From contig OY754330.1 of assembly GCA_963573305.1 (NCBI GenBank), positions 3,410,001 through 3,474,000 of the forward strand: a stretch of DNA of 64,000 nt. Direction: 5' to 3'. The stretch's first letter is position 1. Each line of letters begins with the position of its first letter. Below are positions 45,283 to 56,696 of this stretch, piece by piece. The position numbers and the translations under genes are program-made. The stretch is from Pyrrhosoma nymphula. Its lineage: Eukaryota; Arthropoda; Insecta; Odonata; Coenagrionidae. The notes under the pieces were generated by a model. It was not told the origin of the DNA. It was given only the letters and a program-made list of their open reading frames with translations, and searched no databases.

Positions 45283-46425
45283 ATGGGTACTCGCATGGCA
45301 CCTTCTTATGCAAATCTATTCATGGGCCATCTTGAAAGCACTTTCCTCAAAAACCAACCCCTCAAACCTCTCTTCTGGGCCCGCTATATTGATGATATCT
45401 TTGTTCTTTGGCCTCATGGCCGTGAATCTCTATCTTCCTTCATTTCTGTGCTAAACTCTTCCTTTTCGGTTTCTTTCACCTCTTCCGTCTCTGATTCTTC
45501 CATCACATTTCGGGATGTTAATATCCTACTAAAAAACAACAAATTCATCACCTCAGTACATAAAAAACCCACTAACCATAACCTTTACCTTCATTCTAAT
45601 AGCTGCCATCCACCACATACCAAACGCTCCATTCCATGTTCCCTCTCTGTCCGCGGCCACAGAATTTGTAACGACGCCCACTCCCTTCAATAATACACCG
45701 ATAACCTATATCACTCCCTTAGAGAACGTGAGTACCCCAAAAAGCTTCTTACCAATCAAATCCTGCCCCCCTCTGCCAATTACACCCCTCGGGCCAAAAC
45801 CCACCATCCTGACATACTCAGCCTCATCACCGTATTCTTCCCTGGCTCCCATAAAATCAGAAACATCCTCCGCGATCTATACCCAATTTTAAAGAATAAT
45901 AATTCCACTGCCCTCCTACTACCTTCATGTCCCACAGTATTTTTTAAGCGTCCCGCAAACCTGCGAGATATCTTAAAATCTACGAAACCCACCCTTCAAC
46001 CGACCGCCCCCTCTCCACCACTCTCCACAACTTGCAACCGTCCCCGATGCAAATTTCGCTCCCTCCTACGCTCTTATGCTACGCCCTCTTCCAATAAATC
46101 TTCCTCAGCAGCCAACTGTACTTCCACAAATATCGTTTACCGTCTCTCGTGCAATTTCTGCCCGGCATTTTATGTTGGCGAATGTACTACCCCGCTTTCA
46201 ATACGAATGAATGGGCACCGCCACTCCACCACATGTCCTCCCTTCATTGATCCCATTCCTAAACATACCGCTTCCCATCGTAAGACCTTCAATAAATGTT
46301 ACTCTCTCTCTATAGTAGAAGCCCTCCCCGAATCAGCAACTAATATTGAATTGAGGACTCGCGAGATGGCTTTCATCTGGTTCTTAAGAGCATTTGAATC
46401 GCCCGGGCTTAACTTGGCCCACTGA
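45283..46425 (+). pseudogene. Penelope-like element RT/GIY-YIG ORF, 5'-truncated, one in-frame stop
   Basis: A single frame runs 381 codons to TGA at 46423-46425, with one TAA at 45691. RT motifs: MGTRMAPSYANLFMG at the start, then ARYIDDIF with YIDD at 45385-45396 intact, SSFISVLN, SSITFRDVNILL, and HKKPTNHNLYLHSNS. After the stop come REREYPKKLL, FPGSHKIRNILRDLYPIL and a Cys-containing CNRPRCKF. The GIY-YIG domain follows: NIVYRLSCNFCPAFYVGE (46129 on), RMNGHRHS, and a C-terminus ESPGLNLAH. It is the best preserved coding copy in the window, lacking only the N-terminal part of the protein, and looks the most recent. Confidence 0.93.
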
Positions 46426-46660
46426 TCAATAGCAACCCCTTGCTCCCGCTGCCCACCAGCCCCCTTCCCTTCTCCTGTTCCGCTTCCCCCCCCACCCGAG
46501 GTAACAGACCACTAGTTAGTCTCTTGTCGTTGACGATGGCGGCTTGCCCGTCGAAACGTCCGCAAATTATTCTGTGAGTGTCCTTTTAATTTTCGTGTGC
46601 CTGTGTTTTAAAAGTATATTTATATTTGTGTTTTTATTCGCCGAGTGCGGTTTCTCAGAA
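46426..46660 (+). mobile_element. 3' end of the + PLE with hammerhead-like motif
   Basis: Non-coding tail after the stop. At 46530-46560 it contains TTGACGA, a GGC/GCC stem and CGTCGAAACGTC, the same order as the CTGANGA-stem-GAAA motif of the other PLE ends. It ends where the (TA)n starts. Confidence 0.75.
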
Positions 46661-46661
46661 G

Positions 46662-46714
<53 letters not shown>
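46661..46714. repeat. (TA)n tract at the outer end of the right PLE
   Basis: About 54 bases of TA repeats between the + PLE 3' end and the right LINE half. Confidence 0.95.
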
Positions 46715-46716
<2 letters not shown>

Positions 46717-46930
46717 CAACTACACAAAAGGGACAGAGACTCAAGACTTATGTAGAAAACATGCACGGTGTGCTGCTGGTACTAGGTAACAGATAAGGAT
46801 TCAAGTATTAGGGAGTACTACTACTACTAAGAGCTACACTACCTATCGACAAACCTATTTAAAAGTCTCATTGGCAGCTGTTATGATCTCTTATCATTCG
46901 TGGGAAAAATTACATTTTAAATCTGTCCGT
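46715..46930 (-). mobile_element. LINE 3' tail, right half of the copy split by PLEs
   Basis: TTGCAACTACACAAAAGGGAC to GGGAAAAATTACATTTTAAA matches 29660-29870 of the RT-bearing LINE copy. It continues the left half at 44011-44215. Confidence 0.85.
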
Positions 46931-46935
46931 TCTGG

Positions 46936-48026
46936 GAAATTCCGGGAACATACAGAATAAGGCCTCAAGTTGTCTCCCAATACTATTAAGTTTCCCACGA
47001 AACTCTCCCCCTCGTTCACTGCTTGCTCCTCTATCGAAATACCCACTGGCACTCCGCCTGTGCCTTGGGCTACTCCAGAGACAGAGCACAAAGACAATCG
47101 ACTTTAAACAGACGAAGAGTTGATTAAGATCAACACTGAATTCTGGCGCTGTTGAGTTTTATCCGTCTCTAATGGCCTGATCATGTGCCTCAACAATCGC
47201 CTCTTTCAATTAAGCGAGGCATCTTTGCTCTCAAAGAGAAATGACCGTGTCATATCGATTTGCTTTGTTCCTTCACTCTAAGAGGCATCGCTATATTTAA
47301 TGAAACGGTGCACCTTGGCCTCCTGCGTGGTTTTTTGAATCGGTCTTGAATGGGTGTTTGGAAACCGATGCGGGGGGGGGGGGGGTTGAATTGCGGTCCC
47401 GGGAAAGAGGGTTCGCTCAAACGCGAGCTGATCATGCGATCTTGCGTGTCGGAGTCTCAGACGCTGAGCTGTGAGGATGACTCGAGCGCTACTGACTACT
47501 CAGCGCCAGTGGAGTAGGAGGCGCTGTCATCTTATATACGCCGTCGCCTCCTCAAGGAAAGTGGAGCCAGATTATTATTCCAGTCTTTTTAGAGACGATT
47601 TGAGACTGCTTTATTTTCAAATTAAATCAGTCGTAAGAAGAATTTCGTTATCGACGCAGAAAACGGAAGTTTTTTTTAATGAGTGAACTTCTCAGTTGTA
47701 ACTAAGCATACGTAATTTTTCAAATTATATGTTTTCTCGACTTGTTACATTTTATGGTGTAAAAAAATCAAAAAGATTATTCAAAGAAATTTTCCATATT
47801 TCCTCCAAAAAAAAGTTGTAATAAAAGGAAAGACATCTCCAATCTAAGTAAAATTTACAATAATTTTATAAAAGAAATATATTTTTCCAATAAAGAAATA
47901 AAACCAAGCAATGAAATTAACATTGTAAATAAAACATCAACAAACTTAAAAGGTAATATAATCTTGAATATGTCCATATATTATTTATTGTATGGCATTT
48001 GGTTCTGCGATTAATTATTTAGTATT
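46936..48026. other. no recognisable gene
   Basis: Includes a 14-base G run (47372-47385). The ORF at 47471-47686 is not recognised. Downstream AT-rich DNA (47700-48020) may be PLE 3' flank. Confidence 0.35.
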
Positions 48027-48440
48027 AGGCAGCAGTTTCGCCGTGCTATGCTGCCGGCTTCGTCGGGCTTTTAAGAACAACAACGGTCTTTTTTTTTAAA
48101 TAAATAAACAATTCCAGCAGTTGATGATTTTGAGAAGTAAAAACTTAATTTCGAATAAGTCTCTTCCAGGTATATGGGAGTTTATAACTATCCTCTCTAT
48201 TGATGTTATTTGGTCTTTTTTCTATTTCAATCGCCTCCCTTATGAGCCGTGGAAAGTAACTGCTTTCTTTGTGTAGTATACTCTTGCCGTCTCGATGTCA
48301 ATGGCGTGACCTTCCTCTAACGTAGTGTGCTCAGCCACGGCTGAGTGATACCAGTCTTTCTTCCTGATTGCACGTTCATGTTCTTTTTATCGGCATCCAA
48401 TTTCTCTCTTGGTCTGCACCACGTATGATCTTCTAATCAT
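48027..48440 (-). pseudogene. Penelope-like element C-terminal remnant and 3' end (third lineage)
   Basis: The minus strand from 48430 reads VQTKREIGCR, KEHERAIRKKDWYHSAVAEH, EEGHAIDIETARV and, after frame breaks, RRLK-type text for the REAIEIEKRPNNINRED block. These are the GIY-YIG C-terminal half and tail seen in PLEs. The 3' end 48066-48027 has CCGACGA, a GCCG/CGGC stem and GAAAC; the loop GGCAGCA can also pair with TGCTGCC just after. The Cys-rich start of the nuclease domain is missing. Confidence 0.78.
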
Positions 48441-48564
48441 ATGTGATCATATGTGGGGCAGACCAAGAGAGCAATTGGATGGAGCAAAAAAATATTTTTT
48501 ATTATTATGTCTCTGTGGAGAGCAAATCCGTTCCAAACGCCATGGATATCGCCCTCTATTTGTT

Positions 48565-48702
48565 TGGCTAATATCTCGGAAAGTAACGCATTAAGTGGCT
48601 GATATTTTGGTATTATGAGAAAGATGAGATGTATATGTATGTTGTAATGAGGCCAAATTCATCGTGTTATGTATACATGTTGTGCTGAAACTATCTCATA
48701 AC
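48565..48702 (+). mobile_element. partial M560-related fragment
   Basis: Blocks GGAAAGTAACGC, GGCTGATATTTTGGTAT, AAAGATGAGA and TGAGGCCAAATTCATC follow the right-hand third of the M560 element in order. The copy is diverged and lacks the left part. Confidence 0.45.
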
Positions 48703-48720
48703 AGAGGTCCGCTCGCTTCT

Positions 48721-50868
48721 CTGGGGCCTAATTCTGTAACTCGTAGCTCCGGAGCTAAGAGCTTCGGCTCGCTCCAAGAATTAGCTCCTACTCGTATTCT
48801 GTAATTCAATGGATCTAACTCAAGCTCCGAATCGGGGTGGAGAAAATTCAGCAGACGAAGTGGTAAATTTAAATTCCTGCGAGCGAATGATCTGCCAATC
48901 ACAATCGTCGTTTCATTTTTCGTGACGTTTTTCCTGCTTGTGCTTCCGGAAAATAGCAGACAGCAGTTGAGAATACCAAAAGTAAATAATATTGAAGAAT
49001 TATTGATTGTACGACTTTAACATATAAAAAAGTACCTTTTTAGCAATATGCAGACTATTTTACAAGCTACAGAATTCTCAATTACGACTATCCAGGAATA
49101 CCCAGCCGAGTTTAACGTGTTTACATATGGAAAGCTGTGAAAACGTCAGCTTAATGCATGCGCAATTATATGATTTTATGAGTTTGTTCGCATCGAGAAG
49201 AAGAACAAAGCAAAAATTAAAGACCTTGATAACGAACATTATTACCTGAATCACTTGATTTTTTACTTTAGAGAGCAAATTATTATAGTAGTCTAGCATA
49301 ACACTTGTCATCCTCAACAGCTGTTTCTGTGAACGGCGAGTTGAAAATAATAAGAAGATTTCCTCAATGTTTTTCTATATTTTCATATTCTTGATGGTTA
49401 ATTTAAGTAAATCTAAGGTAAAATGCTTTATTTAAAACTGTAGCAGGCGTTAACCTATAGGTTAGTTCATTGTTTTACCATTCCGTCATGTATACGAACG
49501 TCGGTGATGTAAGTACATACATGATGATAAATACAATAGATCGGCCATTAACTGATGATATATTTGTTATTCTGTTATATTTTCTGCGAAAAACTACTAT
49601 TAAATCTACAAAATGTACACAACACTTCGAAAGTTACCTATTATTTAGGAATTCCCACTGAAGTGTGCAGCTATTACCAAATGCTCATATAGGAAGATTG
49701 GCGACGTTTACTTGAAATTCTCCGTAGAACTTTTATTTTCAAAGTTCTACGGAATTACCGATGAATACTTATGCAACTTAAATTATTAAGGTACCTTAAG
49801 AACGTTGTACATTAGGCAGCTAGTACTCGAAGAATCTGTATAGGATGATACGCTCACTTTTCACTTAAGGAAACTAACTAAAGCTGCGAACTAATTAGCC
49901 ATTGATTTACATCATTTAATTATATTGGTTTATGCATATGAGCAATCATATTCTGCGAGTGCATGCGTATATGATCACTTTAACATATAGACATGCATTT
50001 ATGCATTTCTAGATTTTTTCATCGATTGAACTTCCATAAACATACCTTACCTAAACATTCTATCGTGCATTTTCCATTAAAGAACTTGCTTAACAATAAT
50101 AAAAAAGTTTATCATTAGTTGATAAAAATTGGAATATACGATCATATCCTTGCGGGTAAACAACATCAAAATTAGAATATACGTGAAAACATAACAACAT
50201 ATGTTTTAAGACTAAAGGAAGTGCTCCTATCGACTTTGCTCAATACCTACAGTTTTATTAATTTAAAAACGATTCTCAACAGTATGAATGACAAAGAAAT
50301 TCAATGGAATAACGTAGTAATCATGCAAAACACGTATTTATCGATGAATGTTCACGAATTGATCTCCGAAAGACTTAAGTAAGGCAGCAATATTGACACC
50401 GAAATAATTTTCCATGATGTAAACAGGGATGGGATTTATTGGTTAAAATAGGTTAAAAATAAATCCTTGGGGTATCTTGATTCTTCCGCCGCGGTAGATA
50501 AAGAGTATCACCTCAAGAAAAACTACCAAGAAAGAGAAAATAATATCATCGGATTCACAACAACATGCACAAACCACGAAAAATCAACAAAACACTGCGG
50601 GAATGCGCATGGATTTCACTGAAGAATACTCCTAGCGCGGTCTCGAGGCTGGCGCTGGCCGGAGCTCCGATCTGAGGCATGCTGGGACTCCGAAAAGAGC
50701 TTCGGGACCGTTGCAGAATACCATGAGGAGCTAAATAAGCTCCGGAGCCTTCTCTAGCTCCTTCCGGCACCTTGAGATGCAATAAGGAATACGAATTGGA
50801 GCTAGGAGTTTATTTTAGCTCTTTTCGCTAGTTAGCTCCGGAACTACGAGTTACAGAATTAGGCCCCT
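48721..50868. mobile_element. 2.15-kb non-autonomous DNA element with ~36-bp TIRs
   Basis: The left end GGGGCCTAATTCTGTAACTC then GTAGCTCCGGAGCTAA is mirrored by TTAGCTCCGGAACTACGAG then TTACAGAATTAGGCCCC at the right. Subterminal zones (48760-48850, 50640-50830) repeat GAGCT and CTCGTATTCTGTAATTC-like motifs. Flanks share CTG, a possible 3-bp target duplication. The AT-rich interior has no transposase ORF. GGGCC-type ends with a 3-bp duplication would suit PIF/Harbinger, although that superfamily prefers TWA, so the assignment is tentative. Confidence 0.82.
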
Positions 50869-52727
50869 GGCGAAGTAGTTGCGTCAGCTCCTCACACAAG
50901 AGTGCCAACATCCCCCACTTTCTGCCAACTTATATTAATTGAAGAATTTACGTTTACTTTTGTAAGATATTTTCTTCGCTATCACAGGTTTCTTCTAAGG
51001 ATATCACACACTATCTCAGATAAAGATAAGGAGAAATATTTCTCGTTGAGACGTAAATATTGACGTGAGCGATATGGAAAAAAATATTGTTGCAGCTTAT
51101 CGGGTCACAGTGTTTTGCGAATTCATTTTGGATATCCTTTTGTGACCTAACTGTATTGGATGTCTTTTAGGCTATAACTAATGGTATTTCGAACATAATA
51201 CTATTTTGGAATGAAAAGATCTTTGCCGGTAAATCTGCAGGCCTCTTTATTCAAACCCGTTGCTAATGCTGCATAGAAATTCATTTCCAGACATTGTCAT
51301 GGATCATGTTTACAATCTCAAACATGGTATTTTAAATTGAACGAACGCAATGCAATGCAAAGCTCAGTGCATTGGTATAACAGACTCATTAGGTATATCT
51401 GTCACCGCTTTTTCATAAAGTTAACGTTGTGTATTTCCTAGTATATGTCAAAGGTGTTTAAAATTCTTCATATTTTTATGTGCACATATTTACACCTAAA
51501 ACGGCAACTTCATTTGATATGCATGGTTTGTTAATGTAACGTATGCTCTTGAAAGTAGGGTTTCATTACGGAATTCTTTACCAGCAGTGAAAGAATAGGT
51601 GCGTAATTATTAATGTCATATCATTGAGCATGAAGTCGCCATACCTCCGATCAGTATTATTCCAGTACATCCTGTAATTTCCCTTTGTATGGGTTACAAA
51701 GAAAATATTACAACTTACAATGTTACAATTATAATTTCTTATTTTGAAGGATTTTGTCCAGCATGGTCCTGCTAAGCTGATGCTTATCAGCAGGTTTCAG
51801 GTTTACAATGTTGTGGTGCAATCACAAGTGAAATTATTGTCTTTACAATAGTTATAATATTTTGTATTTTTTTAAAACACTTCCCTCAACTCATTCCCCT
51901 AATTCCAGTGAAAAAACTCGTTATATTTCACCATGAGAGTCGTCTTTCGATTAGGTTTTGTCAGTGGAAGGGCCTGTGGTAAGGAGAAGTTTCTTATTGG
52001 TTCGTTGACGTTTGAACCTGGCAGGTTTTAGTTTTGACTATCAAGTCGGTGTCCGTTAATGTTAAGCGTAAGTAAGAAAATGTGGAGTCATCCTGTTATC
52101 ATATTTTTTCATTAGTTTTTTCCCCCGTTTTCGTTCGATTACGTCTGGTAAGGTAAATGTTTGTTAAGGATAAGAATGGTAAATAGATTTTTTACTTTTT
52201 TAAAATTTAACTTAATTTTTTCACCTTTATAGTTACTATTCTATTATGGATGGCATTGAATGAAAAAGTTGAAAGCTTTTGCTCGAGATTATAATATAGT
52301 GCTCGTTTTTGTTCGTGGAAGTGCGCGAAAATATTATCATGGTGAAGTTTGTTTTTTGTTCAGTGCTCTGATGTTGGGAAGGGCTTCTCCCCCCTCCCCC
52401 CCCCCCCTACGCCCCCCACTCCCCCCCTACGCCCCCCCCTCCCCCCCTACGCCCCCCCCCTCCCCCTTATGCCCCCGCTCCACTTCTCCTCAAGGAAGTG
52501 GAGGGGCGAGAGGAGGGACGACGACGGGTCTCTGGAGTCAAGGACCCCCGCGCAAGGAAATCGAGTCTATGAAAAATGTATCCTGCCTCACAACTTCCTT
52601 TCTACGTATCTCCCCTCCATTGTGATTCTCGTTCTAACCTGCTGTTTACGACCGTGAAATCAAGGTCGAAAAGTTTACTTGAAAATTATTTCGTCCGTTA
52701 ATGTTACTTCAACGAACTTAAGGTGGT
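50869..52727. other. no recognisable gene; C-rich minisatellite-like tract
   Basis: 52388-52475 holds repeats of CTACGCCCCCCCCTCCCCCC-like units of about 20 bases. The Pro-rich ORFs over it are low-complexity artefacts. A short hairpin lies near 51770-51800 (CTGCTAAGC...GCTTATCAGCAG). Otherwise unrecognised. Confidence 0.4.
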
Positions 52728-53279
52728 TTGAGCGAGTTAGTTCACTAGTCACAATGGAGACCATATTAAAATTTTATTTTTTGACTTCAGCGTCTGTAAG
52801 AAGTACGAAATAAATATTGTAATATTAATGGCGCAAATATATAATTATATATAACCAACATTCTCAGTAATTAAATAAATAAAGCTACATAAGTCTCTAA
52901 CTTGACTCATTTTTTTCCGCCGTACGACTGAAAACCCTTCAAAACAGCAGGTTTTTTTTGCGATTCTGTAAAAATTGCTGTGGTGAGTAATAGATTATTT
53001 TTTATAAATAGTTGAGAAAACATGCAATATACACACCGTTAGTTTTTTTACGAAATCTAAGTGCTAGAAGTTCCTAATTTGTTTAATATTCTCCATCTGG
53101 AGCGCACAGCCATAATCTATCCTAGATGTAAAACAGCTTGTATATTTTCAGGCAAACTGTTCGAAAAGTAGTTCGGCAAGGGGTTGATATATTCTGATAT
53201 CTATTGGAAAGATGAGAGTTTTTTCTTTAAAATGAGGCCAAATTCTAGGTGAAATGATTTTTCGCTCAAACTACCTTAA
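52728..53279 (+). mobile_element. M560 TIR element, copy D (best preserved)
   Basis: Begins TTAAGGTGGTTTGAGCGAG and ends TTTTCGCTCAAACTACCTTAA, so both TIRs are nearly intact. The 552-bp interior matches copy A closely. Non-coding. Confidence 0.9.
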
Positions 53280-53781
53280 TTATATATTTTCCTGTTTCCA
53301 ATTTCAGGCGATTCGGATATATATTTGATTTCAGGGCATGTTTCAGGGCATATTATCCATTTGCAGCAAGACAAACGTGTTCACGAGATTTAAAACTCTT
53401 CCTAGTGGATGGATAGTCTCTCGAATGACCGCAATACATGCATAGGAGTCTTATTTCCTTTGCTTCTATTGACAATTCGGATTAGCCTTTAATTTGATCC
53501 ATATGATGGATATTCATAGAATATTTGCTTCTAATTAGAAGCGGAGGTGTGCTAATCCCTTACCATTTATTTAGGTTACACATGCTAAATGTTTGATGCA
53601 TCGAGCTAAGTTATTGAGAATCGATCGTGTGTTGTTGGGCTCTCGTCCTTATCGAAACTAAGGTGCCAGCTTTACTTCCTGAATCAATTCTAAAGTCATG
53701 AAATAAACTAGTGTAGTATATCTCTGGAAGGAAGCTACTCTGTGGGCCTTTGAACAAAGAAAGCGAGGAAGAAACTAGTGC

Positions 53782-53810
<29 letters not shown>
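53782..53810. repeat. (TA)n microsatellite
   Basis: About 29 bases, 20 bp upstream of the LINE C-terminal fragment. Confidence 0.95.
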
Positions 53811-53813
<3 letters not shown>

Positions 53814-53829
53814 TGTGGCAGTGTATTGG

Positions 53830-54230
53830 GTGGAAAATTAGACAGTTAAGAAGGAAGATGAAAAAAGAATGGAAACCATGGAGATGTGGACGTGGAGGAA
53901 GATGTAAAAAGTGAGTTGGAAAGGATAAAGTGAGAAACGAGGAGGTGCTGAGGAAAGCGGGCGAGGAAAGGACCCTGGAATGGAAAAGATTAGAAGAAGT
54001 AAGAGGAACTGGATAGGGCATACCCTGAGATGGTATTGCCCGCTGACGACGGGAAGAGAAGGAATGGTGGAAGTAAAGCGAGGAAGGGGAAGGAAACAAA
54101 TGTTAGAAAACATATAAAAATAGGTGGAAGGTACGTGGATGACACAAAGCGTCTGGCTGAGAGAAGAGTGGAGTGGAGGAGCCACCATGAGAAAAACTGC
54201 CATCTGGAGCAGAACAACATGAATGAATAA
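53830..54230 (+). pseudogene. LINE endonuclease/RT C-terminal remnant
   Basis: The + strand carries, in broken frames, VRNEEVLRKAGEERTLEW, RGRGRKQ, RYVDDTKRLAERRVEWR and SHHEKNCHLEQNNMNE before TAA at 54228. The EEVLRxAGEER start and RLAxxRxxWR end are standard for the tail of arthropod LINE endonuclease/reverse transcriptases. Two stops interrupt it. The catalytic domain is missing. The long minus-strand ORFs here are antisense artefacts. Confidence 0.85.
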
Positions 54231-55005
54231 ATGAATGTTTATCTCTGGACATCTGTTGTCCCCTCCCGAATCGTTCGACTTTGATTTTTTCAAATGACGC
54301 TGGTTTTTAGTTGGTGTTCATCTATTTTTATTACTGAAATTTGAACGTAGTGTATGCTTTTTGTATATATTTTTTAACTCGTCTCATATGATTGGATTTG
54401 TATTTCCGGGCGTGATGAAAGTGTTGCTGGCGACGAGTCGAGATAGCGTGATCGGTCGACATTCGTGTTCAGGGAATTTCTAACGCGTGCAGTGCCAAAG
54501 CGTCCATCTCGGCCCCGACTTTGGTCCATGGCAGCCATCCCCCCTCCCCCCCCCCTTGACCCGTTGAAATCTTCCGCACCGGTCCCTCCGCCTCGAGGTC
54601 ACCTTGGCCCGCGTGGGCGACACTTGTTTCGTGAATATATTTATCGCTCGCGCGAGCACTTCCCCGCGAACGGCCACTTGCTGGAGATTTACGAGTGGAC
54701 GACCCTCGCGGCGAGCATTAGACACTTCTCAATTTACTGGTGCGTAAATTACGGACCCGGTACGTGTATTTTTTATTTCCGTATCAAAAAATTAAACGTA
54801 TGATTGGGAGATCGGGTTGGATTGTTGGCTGGAGCACTGGCTTCCCGTCCTCAGGGCCCGGGTCCGAATCCCGGCGGCGCCAGAGATTTTTCATATAAAT
54901 TCCGATCCTTACTACTTACTTTCGAAATTACGAGGTTTACAACTTTTACAACAGCTCGTCTAAAACTCCACACATAAACAATTTGTTTCCTTTATTACGT
55001 TATTA
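54231..55005. other. no gene; tRNA-like sequence inside
   Basis: Nothing is supported except the tRNA-like block at 54813-54881. The GC-rich 54470-54740 stretch has overlapping ORFs on both strands without family similarity. Confidence 0.35.
54813..54881 (+). pseudogene. tRNA-like sequence / SINE head
   Basis: TTGGCTGGAGCACTGGC (box A-like) is followed by CCCGGGTCCGAATCCCGG with T-arm pairing and GGTCCGAATCC as box B (one change), ending CGGCGCCA. The D and acceptor arms do not pair well, so it is a tRNA pseudogene or tRNA-derived SINE. Confidence 0.5.
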
Positions 55006-55340
55006 ACATGTTTAGCTAACTTATATGAGAATCGTCAGTTTCTATGTCTGATGTTAAGAGAACAGTGATAACATAAAGTTGGGAAATCGGATTTTGAGCG
55101 CCGAAAATAGTGACTTTTTTCAAATAAAATATCTTAAAAAAGCAGATAAGGAAAGGAATATATAATATAAGGAAAGTGACATGTTTAGCTAACTTATATG
55201 AGAATCGCCAGTTTCTATGTCTGATGTTAAGAGAACAGTGATAACATAAAGTTGGGAAATCGGATTTTGAGCGCCGAAAATAGTGACTTTTTTCAAATAA
55301 AATATCGTATAAGGGCAGATAAGTGAAGTAATATTTTTCA
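55006..55340. repeat. two-copy tandem duplication, 173-bp period
   Basis: The unit beginning ACATGTTTAGCTAACTTATA at 55006 restarts at 55179. The copies differ at only a few positions (for example GAATCGTC/GAATCGCC), with a diverged last ~30 bp. The near identity indicates a recent duplication. Non-coding. Confidence 0.92.
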
Positions 55341-56696
55341 ACTCACATCGATAAACGTAGGAATGATCATTCTATCACATGGTTTCTATTTCGTAAAAGA
55401 TGCGTTTTAAAATATTTTTGCGGGGTGTTCTTTTGCTTGAGTGGTATTGATGGCCGGAGTATATGCATATTTTTTGTTGCTGTGAGCTATCATTTCAAAC
55501 TCCAATTTCGATCGAATAATTTCAATGCAATATTTTATCAAGAAACTAGCTTTAACGAAATAGGTTAAGGGTCAACTCCCATCCGTGAAGTTTTTTTTGT
55601 TAGCCTTATGTTCAGTTCCCAATCAATAGAAGTCAATGAATCGTCGTTGAAGGCAATGTCTTATACTTGGGCTTTTCTCCATGTCGCTTCTTACTACGCT
55701 ACGGTTTCATTTTTGATTCTTTGGCATTCATTTCGTGTTGGTCAGGAAATTCTTGCGACCTCATGTTAGGGCTCCCTCGGAAAGTAAAATAATTTGCCCA
55801 ATGGAAAGTTTTTGCATCAGTGCAGTGAACTGGTTCATCAATTATGTTCACCGTGCATAATTTATCCCGGTTATGCACGAATTACCTTAGTGAATAATTA
55901 AAAAAGAATCCATTTTAAAATGGCCACGTTGTATCGACTTGTCTTGGTTAACTTGGAGCAGTTGGCGAAATTGATGCGAAATATGAACTCCTGCAACATT
56001 CCTTAGTGCGTTCAAAAATGTAAAAAGCTCCCAAAGGAGTAAGTTTTGTCCATTCCGTATTTCTGACTTTGATTCCAGCCACCTTCATATATCACCGCGT
56101 ATGATAGTCGTCGCGCCAAAGACACCCAAACTGTATTTATGAGGAATCAGATCGCGTACAGAGCGGAGATGGAGGAGGGTCCTTGGATAGCAGTTGCGCC
56201 ACGAAGTCAAAGACTAATTGGATTGCGAGATATGCTGTGTGCGACTGTCAATTTTGCAAGACTTAAGCCGACACTACAGACATTGAAGTTGTGGGAGAGA
56301 TTACTTGACATGCTCTAATAAAATTGATGATTTCAGGCTTCGCTTTGTCGTTCTTCTTATCTACCAAAGAAGTAAATATAAGTTTATGATCGAACCTATT
56401 CGGTGAACCTGCGTCATTTATTAAGGTCAAACATTATTTAAAGCAATCTTTATATGAAATAAGATTTTTTATTACAATGATGACAAAAATTACTCTTCAA
56501 GTGATTTCCAGTTTAACTACTTACCTGTGTTATTTGAAGCTTATGCGTTGCAATTTTCCATCAATGGTTTGTGTATTAGTATACGCTTACTACATGTCCA
56601 CAGCTCATGTGATTTGGATTCTAAAGAGGGAGGCAATGCAACCACTAGAACAGCATCAAGATGAGGTCAAGGAGTCGTTGAGCTCTCACTGTTTTC
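55341..56696. other. no recognisable gene
   Basis: AT-rich sequence. The ORF 56477-56707 runs into the next repeat and is not supported. Confidence 0.35.

Noticed and set aside
52260..52657. Pro-rich ORFs of 121 and 102 aa
   Set aside because: They read a C-rich minisatellite-like tract, with no family or splice support.
53611..54293. 162- and 151-aa minus ORFs
   Set aside because: Antisense to the LINE C-terminal remnant on the plus strand, which explains the sequence better.
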